This document shows positions 44,817 through 52,432 of a DNA stretch of 64,000 bases, piece by piece. The notes under the pieces were generated by a model. The model did no database searches. It saw nothing but the letters and a program-made list of their open reading frames with translations, and was not told the DNA's origin. Positions within the stretch are counted from its first letter, which is position 1. Each line of letters starts with the position of its first letter. Made by a program: the position numbers and the translations under genes. The stretch lies in the NCBI GenBank assembly GCA_051871515.1, contig JBJECY010000121.1:1-64000 (forward strand), read 5' to 3'. Origin of the DNA: SFTJ01 sp051871515. GTDB lineage: Bacteria; Bacteroidota; Bacteroidia; Bacteroidales; Muribaculaceae.

Positions 44817-44847
44817 CAAATCTAAGTCAGATTTGTTATAAAAACAA
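44817..44847 (-). promoter_or_regulatory. Second promoter in the RiPP locus, before precursor 1
   Basis: Minus strand: TTG (44845-44847), 20 bases, TAGATTTG (44817-44824). It would add transcription of precursor 1 and the downstream maturase genes independent of precursor 2. Confidence 0.55.
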
Positions 44848-44900
44848 TACAGAATGTACAATTGAGCACAGCTTGACCACTATTTGCGAGTATTTGAATA

Positions 44901-45095
44901 TTATTTTCGCCGAAAAATGTTCTTGACATTTGTGGTGCATACAGTGCATTGAGGAGGACAGATAAGACATTGTGTGCATATGCGAGAGCACTCATTATCT
45001 ATTTTAAGATTCTGCTTTCCTGCCTTAATTTCATATAGTTCCGAAGAACTGAGTAGCTCATGAGCATCGTTAGAGAGTTCCTGAAGGTGTTTCAT
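44901..45095 (-). CDS. Cysteine-ladder RiPP precursor peptide 2
   Basis: A 64-residue precursor, first gene of the RiPP locus. Leader 1-26 shares HELL-S-SELYEIKAG with precursor 1, and the first Cys is also residue 36. The core has six Cys at 36, 40, 43, 46, 50 and 53 (CxxxCxxCxxCxxxCxxC), two prolines at 47-48, and a basic tail NIFRRK rather than the hydrophobic tail of precursor 1. The different charge of the tails suggests two products of one machinery with different targets. Not a metallothionein or zinc finger as judged from the shared leader and context, though the core alone would not exclude metal binding. Confidence 0.85.
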   Translation of the reverse strand: MKHLQELSNDAHELLSSSELYEIKAGKQNLKIDNECSRICTQCLICPPQCTVCTTNVKNIFRRK

Positions 45096-45166
45096 AATAG
45101 TGATTTAGTTGTTTAGTTGATTCTATGTTATTGCAACTGCTGTTGCAGAAGTGCGTTGCTTCATTA

Positions 45167-45174
45167 CAAAGGTA
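45167..45174 (-). promoter_or_regulatory. -7 element upstream of the RiPP locus
   Basis: TACCTTTG on the minus strand, 72 bases before precursor 2. No TTG at 19-20 bases upstream (the spot reads TTT), so it may be weak or activated. Confidence 0.5.
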
Positions 45175-45274
45175 ATAATTATTCTGATAGAAAAAAATAG
45201 TGTTAAAAGAAATTTTAGTGAAAGTGGAGTTTTTGCTCATATTAATGTTAAGAACCATAGGTGGTCGAGTGTGT

Positions 45275-47221
45275 CTATTCGTTTACAACAAAGTTACGAA
45301 TTTGACATTGAGTGTGGTTGCCTTTAGCTACTTTAAGGCGCAGCGTGTGGTTGCCTTGAGGCAGCTGGTCGTCGAAGATATAGACCCAGGGAATGTAGAG
45401 CCATTGACTCCATTGAGTGAGAGTGTTGAGTGTCTTGGTTGGAGCTCCGTCGATGCTGTATTCAAGCACGGCGGCTTGCGGTCCGCAGGTGCAGAAGATA
45501 CCCACGGCAGTGCCTGTGAAATTGAAGGTGAGCCAAGCCCCTGCTTTGTGGGTCACGAGCATGGGCACGTCAACAAAGCCTTTGCGTTTTTCAAGCTCGT
45601 CGTTGGGATGCCAGTTGGGGTCGATGGACCAACCATGCAGATTTGTTGCTTGGTTGATGTCAACAAATGTGCCGTTGCAGTAGCTGAAATCGTCGAGTTT
45701 ATCGGGCGGCAACTGAGTTGATGCCTCGGGCTGTTTCAACGATTCGCCGCTCCATTCCATATCAAAAAGGCGGTTGATAGCTGCGGCATAGTATTTGTGA
45801 CCGGCTGGAGCCGGGTGAGTGCCACCAAACGTTTGCCAAGTGAGTTCACCAAGGCGCATGCGCAACGCTATCTCTTCGGCAAGGTTGATTGAGGGAATGT
45901 TATAGTGGTTTGCCACGCGTTCGTGATTGAGAATCACGTCGGGCTGTTCGCCGCGATTGAGCATGTCAATAAAAGGGTCGTAGATGAAATGCAGCATCAC
46001 AATGTCCATATTGGGGGCAGCGGAGAGTGCGTGGCGCACAATGCCTTCCATGCCGCGAGTTTGGGCAATGTAGTTAAATCCGTTGCCGTGGTCGTTTACG
46101 GCGGCTTCAACAAACATCAAGTCGGGGGTGCCCTTTTGCAGCACGTCGTTCGTGAGGCGGAAAGAATGAGGTGTGGTGCCCGTTGACGATATGCCGGCAT
46201 CAATAAAGGTGAATTGTGTATCGGGGAAGCGTTGTTTTAAATCGTCCTGAATCATGTTGCGCCAACCGTTCATCTCGGTGATTGACCCGCCTAAAAATGC
46301 CACGCAGCCTTTTTTCTCCTGCGAGAATTTGCGGTAAGAGTGCAGTAGGTTTTTGCGGCGAGTGATGCGCTGTTTTTCTTGATAAGCCGGTTGGTTGCGC
46401 ACAATGAAATCTGATACCGGAGCAGGGTCGGTGAGGCTATGAGGATGATGTTCGCACTCAGGTTTTACTATTATCTCCACCAATCCGCCCAATTGGCGAT
46501 AACGCTCGGCAAGCACCTTCATGTTTTCGTCGTAGGGCACCACGGTGTCGCTGCCGCCGCACACCGAGATGATGGGAATGTTGGCTTGCGCCAGTGGTTG
46601 TAATTCATCGAATGGGTTGTGGCAGAATGTCTTGGCATCATCTTCGGTAATGCCCCATTCGTGCAGAAAGTCGTTGAACAAATCGGGGCGGCTTTTGCCG
46701 GGCCAGCTGAACACATTGCATACCGGAGCATCGGCATAGATGCATGCCACCTTTTGCGGATTAGCCGCCGCCCAACGAAACACAAACAAGCCACCGCGGC
46801 TGAAACCTTCGAGCGTCACCTTGGGCGACAGCTGATAGTTGCGGCACATGGCTTCATAGAATTGGGTGCCCAGTTGCAGCGACCGCGGGCTGCCATAGAG
46901 GTGGGTGAGGTCGTAGTAAACCACATGAAAGCCGCGATTGAGCAGGTCGATGTCAACAGCCGGAAATGCCCCGAAGAATGCCGGTCGCCAAATCCAGGGG
47001 CGACCCTCGGCAGCCTGATGCGGTTCCACAACAATGGCTTCACGGTCAAGAAAGGTGAAATCGCTGCGATTGAAGCCTTGCCATTGGCTTTGGGCGACGT
47101 TGGCAAACTGCTCACTGGCAGCGGTTGAAGCGGTGACCGGCAACGGGTTTTGAGCCGTTGAGTTGAAACACATTGCGCTTGCTGCTACAAAGATTGAGAT
47201 GAATGATGCTTTCAGTTTCAT
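45275..47221 (-). CDS. Two-domain esterase: alpha/beta hydrolase fused to SGNH hydrolase
   Basis: A 648-residue exported protein (signal peptide MKLKASFISIFVAASAMC...; ATG at 47221 preferred, an ATG six codons earlier at 47239 is possible). Residues about 25-275 form an alpha/beta hydrolase with nucleophile Ser141 in LEGFSRGGLFVF and a likely acid in CGGSDTVVPYD. Residues about 295-490 form an SGNH/GDSL hydrolase with Ser313 in FLGGSIT, Asn376 in VND and Asp/His in GGTHPAPAGH (His469). A C-terminal beta-sandwich of about 150 residues follows. Such fusions act on acetylated plant or host glycans; both active sites look intact. Substrate unknown. Single gene, upstream of the RiPP locus but separated by its promoter. 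Confidence 0.85.
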   Translation of the reverse strand: MKLKASFISIFVAASAMCFNSTAQNPLPVTASTAASEQFANVAQSQWQGFNRSDFTFLDREAIVVEPHQAAEGRPWIWRPAFFGAFPAVDIDLLNRGFHVVYYDLTHLYGSPRSLQLGTQFYEAMCRNYQLSPKVTLEGFSRGGLFVFRWAAANPQKVACIYADAPVCNVFSWPGKSRPDLFNDFLHEWGITEDDAKTFCHNPFDELQPLAQANIPIISVCGGSDTVVPYDENMKVLAERYRQLGGLVEIIVKPECEHHPHSLTDPAPVSDFIVRNQPAYQEKQRITRRKNLLHSYRKFSQEKKGCVAFLGGSITEMNGWRNMIQDDLKQRFPDTQFTFIDAGISSTGTTPHSFRLTNDVLQKGTPDLMFVEAAVNDHGNGFNYIAQTRGMEGIVRHALSAAPNMDIVMLHFIYDPFIDMLNRGEQPDVILNHERVANHYNIPSINLAEEIALRMRLGELTWQTFGGTHPAPAGHKYYAAAINRLFDMEWSGESLKQPEASTQLPPDKLDDFSYCNGTFVDINQATNLHGWSIDPNWHPNDELEKRKGFVDVPMLVTHKAGAWLTFNFTGTAVGIFCTCGPQAAVLEYSIDGAPTKTLNTLTQWSQWLYIPWVYIFDDQLPQGNHTLRLKVAKGNHTQCQIRNFVVNE

Positions 47222-47670
47222 GGGTGCTACATTAATCATTACGTTGGGGTTTTCTTTAGGCTTTGATAGGAGCAGATTGAGCGCGCAGTTTCTTGTATGC
47301 TTGAGCTATTGAGCCGCAATGCTGCCTATCGTGATGCAAAAATAGGCAATTTTTTGTTGAAAGTGAAAGATTGTGGTGAAGAATTGCTATGTGTGGCTGT
47401 TTTAGCATCGTTGCCGTTGGTGGGTTATCATTTGTTGTTGCCTTCTGCTGAAATGGCGCTTGTGGCAATAGGAAAAGTGGCGTGTAGCGGCTCACATGTG
47501 GCGTGGCGGCTAAGTTAAAAAGCGTGTGAAGTTGTAAAGAAGTTTGTGTAGGTGCGAAGTTTTTTGTAATTTTATGGCTCAATAGCAACACAGAGCGCAT
47601 AGTGTGCCGCCAAGCAAGTTGGCCCTGCTGTGACGGCATAATGTGCATAAACCTCCTATAACTACACGCG
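47222..47670. other. Divergent intergenic region between the esterase gene and parC
   Basis: 449 bases with no supportable gene. Only the possible -7 element at 47337-47344 is noted; no promoter consensus was found for parC. Confidence 0.45.
47337..47344 (-). promoter_or_regulatory. Possible -7 element for the two-domain esterase
   Basis: TATTTTTG on the minus strand, about 116 bases before the chosen start codon; no -33 TTG at the expected spot. Confidence 0.35.
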
Positions 47671-50400
47671 ATGAAAGAAGACGATATCGAAGACTACGAA
47701 ATGCAAGGCGACGGTGCCGGCGGTGACGAAGGTAACGAAATAGCCGGACACTCGGCATATAAAGTCCCGAAAGATAAGAAATTGCATCTCTCGGGGATGT
47801 ATCAGAATTGGTTTATTGATTATGCCTCGTATGTGATACTCGAGCGAGCCGTGCCTCACATTGAGGACGGTCTTAAGCCCGTGCAACGCCGCATTTTGCA
47901 TGCCATGAAAGAGCTTGATGATGGGCGATTTAACAAGGTTGCAAACCTGGTAGGTAGCACCATGCAATATCACCCACATGGCGATGCTTCGATATATGGT
48001 GCATTGGTGACCCTTGGGCAGAAAGGTCTGTTGATTGACACCCAAGGAAACTGGGGTAATGTGTTGACGGGCGACCAAGCTGCCGCACCGCGTTACATTG
48101 AGGCGAGATTGTCGCATTTCGCTCTTGAAACGGTGTTCAGCCCAAAGGTTACGGAGTGGACTAAGAGCTATGACGGACGAAAAGACGAACCAATCACGTT
48201 GCCGGCAAAGTTCCCTTTGCTGCTAATCTATGGTTCGGAGGGTATCGCCGTGGGATTGTCGTGCAAGATTTTGCCGCATAACTTCAATGAGGTGTGTGAT
48301 GCTGCTGTGTCGTATCTCAAAAATGAGGATTTTCAGCTCTATCCCGATTTTCAGACTACAGGCGGATATGTAGATGTAAGCCATTACAACGATGGCGAGC
48401 GCGGCGGTGTGGTGAAAATTCGCTCAAAAATTGAGAAACGCGACAATAAGACGCTTGTAATCACCGATTTACCTTATGGTAAAACCGGTACGGCGCTCAA
48501 AGAGTCGATTCTCAAAGCTGCCGAAAAGAATAAGATTAAGATACGCAGCGTGGTTGATTACACAGCCGAGCAAGCCGAGATAGTGGTGACGTTGCAGCCG
48601 GGCGTGTCGAGCGACAAGACCATAGATGCCCTATATGCGTTTACCGACTGCGAAGTGAGCCTGTCGCCCAACTGCTGTGTTATTAAGGACCATAAACCGC
48701 AATTCCTTACCATCAGCGATGTGCTGCGCGACAGCGTTGACCGCACAAAAGAGATTTTCCGCAGGGAACTTGAAATACAGCGCAACGAGACCCTTGAATC
48801 GCTGCACTTTGCATCGCTTGAAAAGATTTTCATTGAAGAACGAATCTACAAGGACAAAGGATTTGAAAATGCGCCGAATATGGATGCCGCTGTGGCACAT
48901 ATCGACAGCCGATTGGAGCCATTTAAGCCAAAGTTCTATCGCGAAGTGACCACCGACGATATTTTGCGACTGATGGAGATAAAGATGGCGCGCATCTTGA
49001 AGTTCAACACCGAGAAGGCTGATAACTATATAGCCAGCCTGAATGAACGCATTGAGGATATCGACTATAAGTTGGCTCATCTGGTGGAACACACCATTGA
49101 GTGGTTTGAGCATCTGAAGTTGAAATACGGCGAGAAGTTCCCGCGCAACACCCAAATACGCAATTTCGATACCATCGTGGCATCGAAGGTGGTTGAAGCC
49201 AACGAGAAACTGTATATCAACCGCGAGGAAGGCTTCATAGGCACAAATCTGAAGAAAGACGAGTTTGTGTGCAACTGCTCGGACATTGACGATATCATCA
49301 TCTTCTATAAAGATGGTCGCATGAAGGTGATGAAGGTTGCCGATAAGATTTATGTTGGCAAGAATGTGCTGTACCTTAATGTGTTTAAGCGCAACGATGA
49401 GCGCACCATCTACAACGTGCTTTATCAAGATGGCCGTGGCGGTATAACCTATATGAAACGCTTTGCCGTGACCGGCATCACTCGCGACCGTGAGTATGAC
49501 ATCACGCAAGGTAAACCCGGCAGCAAGATTGTTTGGTTCACAGCCAATCCTAATGGCGAGGCCGAGACATTGCGCATCACGTTGAAGCCAAAACAAAAGC
49601 TGAAGGTGTTGCAGTTTGACGTGAACCTTGCCGACCTTGCCGTGAAGGGCAAACAAGCCAAGGGTAACATTGTGACAAAAAACGAGGTGCATCGCATCTC
49701 GCTCAAAGAACATGGCGTCTCGACCTTGGGCGGCCGCGAAGTGTGGTTTGACCCCGATGTGCTTCGCATCAACTACGACGGGCGCGGATTCTCGCTGGGC
49801 GAGTTCTTTAGCGACGACCGCATCTTGGTGATTATGAACGACGGCAATTTCTACACCACCACATTCGATGCCGAGAATCACTATGAGGAAGGCATCTTGC
49901 GCATTGAGAAATATCGCACCGGAGTGGTGTGGACTGCGGTGCTCAACGATGCCGACCAAGGATATGCCTACATTAAGCGCTTCAATCTGGAGTCGAGCGC
50001 CAAGCGTCAGCGCCTGATTGGCGAGAATCCTAAGTCAACTTTGATTGCGCTCACCGATGATAAGTATCCGCGATTTGAGGTGCGTTTTGGCGGTGATGAT
50101 GCACAGCGCGAGCCTGTGGTGATTGATGCCGCCGAGTATATTGGCGTGAAGAGCTTCAAGGCCAAAGGAAAGCGCGTGAGCAATTTTGTGATTGACACAA
50201 TCACGCAGATTGAATCGCGTGCCGATGATGATGCCGACGACGATTCGTTGCAGTCAGCACCGCAACCCGACATTGACGATGTTGATGTGGAAACGGTTGA
50301 ACACGATGCTGTGATTGACCAAGGTGCCGTGCGCGATGCTCTCACCGGTCAGATGAGAATATTTGACGATGACGAGGATGACGACGACGTGAAACAATAA
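47671..50400 (+). CDS. parC: DNA topoisomerase IV subunit A (ParC/GyrA family)
   Basis: Type IIA topoisomerase A subunit, 909 residues. After an acidic N-terminus (DDIEDYEMQGDGAGGDE), the winged-helix/cleavage domain starts at YASYVILERAVPHIEDGLKPVQRRILHAM; QYHPHGDASIYGA is the quinolone-region block and the DNA-linking Tyr is Tyr142 in AAAPRYIEARLS. A long coiled-coil with the second gate spans about 365-460. The C-terminal beta-propeller is degenerate and lacks the GyrA-box QRRGGxG, which favours ParC over GyrA. The C-terminus is strongly acidic. No parE gene is adjacent, unlike in many Bacteroidota. Confidence 0.9.
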   Translation: MKEDDIEDYEMQGDGAGGDEGNEIAGHSAYKVPKDKKLHLSGMYQNWFIDYASYVILERAVPHIEDGLKPVQRRILHAMKELDDGRFNKVANLVGSTMQYHPHGDASIYGALVTLGQKGLLIDTQGNWGNVLTGDQAAAPRYIEARLSHFALETVFSPKVTEWTKSYDGRKDEPITLPAKFPLLLIYGSEGIAVGLSCKILPHNFNEVCDAAVSYLKNEDFQLYPDFQTTGGYVDVSHYNDGERGGVVKIRSKIEKRDNKTLVITDLPYGKTGTALKESILKAAEKNKIKIRSVVDYTAEQAEIVVTLQPGVSSDKTIDALYAFTDCEVSLSPNCCVIKDHKPQFLTISDVLRDSVDRTKEIFRRELEIQRNETLESLHFASLEKIFIEERIYKDKGFENAPNMDAAVAHIDSRLEPFKPKFYREVTTDDILRLMEIKMARILKFNTEKADNYIASLNERIEDIDYKLAHLVEHTIEWFEHLKLKYGEKFPRNTQIRNFDTIVASKVVEANEKLYINREEGFIGTNLKKDEFVCNCSDIDDIIIFYKDGRMKVMKVADKIYVGKNVLYLNVFKRNDERTIYNVLYQDGRGGITYMKRFAVTGITRDREYDITQGKPGSKIVWFTANPNGEAETLRITLKPKQKLKVLQFDVNLADLAVKGKQAKGNIVTKNEVHRISLKEHGVSTLGGREVWFDPDVLRINYDGRGFSLGEFFSDDRILVIMNDGNFYTTTFDAENHYEEGILRIEKYRTGVVWTAVLNDADQGYAYIKRFNLESSAKRQRLIGENPKSTLIALTDDKYPRFEVRFGGDDAQREPVVIDAAEYIGVKSFKAKGKRVSNFVIDTITQIESRADDDADDDSLQSAPQPDIDDVDVETVEHDAVIDQGAVRDALTGQMRIFDDDEDDDDVKQ

Positions 50401-50434
50401 GAGGACTCTGACACCTATCCGGAAAAGTTGATTG

Positions 50435-51322
50435 ATGATGCTTATGAGCTTAAGAAGTGGAATAACAGCTTTGCTGATGTGCTTGGCGGCGATGATGGCT
50501 GCCAATGCTCAAAACACGGCCGTTGAAAATGAGGCGATGACTGTTGAGCGCCCTGTGGCATCGAGCTTTATGATTGGTGCCGGCTCCTCGAGCATCCTTG
50601 ACACTTATTTAAGCTCAATCACCAACAGAGGGTGGCATGTGCGCATGGAATATGAACGCTTGCAGGCAATGCGCTTTGACCCTGAACGCTGGATAATGCA
50701 GCTTGATGCCGGTGTTGACTATGACAACGTGAACAATCCCGCCGGCAATCATACAACACACTCGCTGATGGTTGATTTCAGATGGGGCATGATGCGCCGA
50801 TTTTCTGATGTTGGAGTGCGTGGGCTGCAATTGGCGTTGGGTGGAACCACGCAATTGCGCGGCGGAGCCATCTATAAGCCATCGAACAGCAATAACTTGG
50901 TGTCGGCAAAGATACATTGGTCGGTTGGCATCACGGGCATGGCTTCTTATCCTGTGCGGGTGTTGAGCGTGCCGGTGACGCTGCGTTGCCAAGCTGTGCT
51001 GCCAGTGGCTGGCGTGTTTTTCTCGCCGCAGTATGGCGAGACGTATTATGAGATTTATATTGGCAACCATTCGGGGCTTGCTCACTTTGGATGGTGGGGA
51101 AACCGATTTGATATGATGGGGCTTTTCACCGCCGATATGCACCTTGGGCGCACGGTGCTGCGCGTGGGTTACCGCACCAACATCTCCACTTCGTGGGTCA
51201 ATAATCTCAACACCCATATCTTCACCCACGAGGCTGTGCTTGGCTTGGGAGGCGAGTGGCTCACACTGAGCAAAGGCAAGGCGATGAATGGTAAATCGAA
51301 AGTCATATCGGCAATATACTGA
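50435..51322 (+). CDS. Putative outer-membrane protein (DUF3316-like)
   Basis: A 295-residue exported protein with signal peptide (ITALLMCLAAMMAANAQ, end near residue 25) and a strand-rich body with alternating hydrophobic residues and many aromatic ends, as in small beta-barrels: HVRMEYERLQAM, WIMQLDAGVDY, LMVDFRWGMM, LQLALGGTTQLRGG, VTLRCQAVLPVAG, VLRVGYRTNIS. The pattern fits Bacteroidota DUF3316-type proteins; this name is a guess from pattern. ATG at 50435 chosen over the TTG just before. Its stop TGA overlaps the ATG of the S41 protease (ATGA-like TGATG), so the two are translationally coupled. Confidence 0.7.
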   Translation: MMLMSLRSGITALLMCLAAMMAANAQNTAVENEAMTVERPVASSFMIGAGSSSILDTYLSSITNRGWHVRMEYERLQAMRFDPERWIMQLDAGVDYDNVNNPAGNHTTHSLMVDFRWGMMRRFSDVGVRGLQLALGGTTQLRGGAIYKPSNSNNLVSAKIHWSVGITGMASYPVRVLSVPVTLRCQAVLPVAGVFFSPQYGETYYEIYIGNHSGLAHFGWWGNRFDMMGLFTADMHLGRTVLRVGYRTNISTSWVNNLNTHIFTHEAVLGLGGEWLTLSKGKAMNGKSKVISAIY

Positions 51323-52368
51323 TGAATGATATGAAATCAAGACTGTGTAACATATTGATATTAATGAGCTTGGTGCTCATGGTTGCAAGTTGCCACCAGG
51401 AAGAAGAGTATGCCAACGACCCTTATGGCAATTTCGACTCGTTGTGGCGAACCATTGATGAGCATTATTGTTTTTTCAAGTATAAGGACATCGACTGGGA
51501 CGAAGTGGGTGAGCGTTATCGCGCACAGTTGCAGCCGGGAATGACTGCCACTGAGCTGTTTGATGTGTGCGCTTCCATGCTCAAAGAGCTGAAAGACGGC
51601 CACACCAACCTGATTTCGCCCTGGGATGTGTCGCGCTATTGGATTTGGGAACAGTATCCGGTTAACTACGATGAACGTGTGATTGACCAGTATTACCTGA
51701 ATTTTGAGTATAAAAAGGCTTGCGGCATTAAGTATGCCGTGCTCAAAAACAACTTCGGATATATGTACTACGGCGACTTCTCGGTGAGCGTGGGCGAGGG
51801 CAACCTCGACATGATAATGTCAACACTCGCTTCGTGTGACGGCATGATTGTTGACGTGCGCAGCAATGGCGGCGGCTTGCTCACCAACGTGGAGCCTATT
51901 GTGGCACGATTCATAAACCAACGCATACATGCCGGTGCCATTTCGCATAAAACCGGACCCGGGCACGACGACTTCTCGCAGCCTTATGACTACTATTTTG
52001 ATGCTGCATCGTCGGGGCGTGTGAAGTTCTTCAAACCGGTGGTGGTGCTTGCCAATAGAGGCTCATTTAGCGCCACCAACAATTTTGTGTCGGTGATGCA
52101 ATCGCTGCCGCAAGTTAAGGTGGTGGGCGACGTCACCGGCGGCGGTTGCGGTTTGCCTTTCACCGGCGAATTGCCCAACGGATGGTCGGTGCGATATTCG
52201 GCAAGCGCAATCACTGATTCGCAAGGCCGCATCACTGAGTTTGGCGTGGAACCTGATTACAGAGTTGACATGACAGCTGAAGAGATTGCCCTTGGCAAAG
52301 ATGCCATTCTTGAAAAGGCTTTTCTGGTGCTAAACGACATGATTGCCAACCAGGTGAGCCAAGAATAG
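51322..52368 (+). CDS. S41-family serine protease, lipoprotein
   Basis: A 348-residue tail-specific-protease relative exported as a lipoprotein (VLMVASCHQ, Cys24). N-terminal helical region (FDSLWRTIDEHYCFFKYKDIDWDEVGERY) as in Tsp/IRBP proteins, a short degenerate PDZ-like region, then the S41 core: GMIVDVRSNGGGLLTN (174-189) and NRGSFSATNNF with Ser250 as the likely nucleophile, followed by VVGDVTGGG. The usual catalytic Lys position is not evident to me. Coupled to the upstream outer-membrane-type protein, which could be its partner or substrate. Confidence 0.88.
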   Translation: MNDMKSRLCNILILMSLVLMVASCHQEEEYANDPYGNFDSLWRTIDEHYCFFKYKDIDWDEVGERYRAQLQPGMTATELFDVCASMLKELKDGHTNLISPWDVSRYWIWEQYPVNYDERVIDQYYLNFEYKKACGIKYAVLKNNFGYMYYGDFSVSVGEGNLDMIMSTLASCDGMIVDVRSNGGGLLTNVEPIVARFINQRIHAGAISHKTGPGHDDFSQPYDYYFDAASSGRVKFFKPVVVLANRGSFSATNNFVSVMQSLPQVKVVGDVTGGGCGLPFTGELPNGWSVRYSASAITDSQGRITEFGVEPDYRVDMTAEEIALGKDAILEKAFLVLNDMIANQVSQE

Positions 52369-52432
52369 ACATAATTGAGAGAAGTAACACAAATGTTGAA
52401 TAAAAAGTATTAATCATAAATAAATATTAGTC

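Noticed and set aside
44564..45095. Cys-rich small proteins as metallothionein or zinc-ribbon proteins
   Set aside because: The near-identical leader with KAG site and the adjacent maturase and C39 exporter fit RiPP precursors better; metal binding is not excluded.
45070..45258. Third precursor-like frame upstream of precursor 2
   Set aside because: No leader similarity, no Cys ladder, and it overlaps the promoter and the start of precursor 2 in another frame.
48631..49959. Long open frame (442 codons) antisense to parC
   Set aside because: Low-complexity composition typical of antisense frames, no family resemblance, fully inside a strongly conserved gene.
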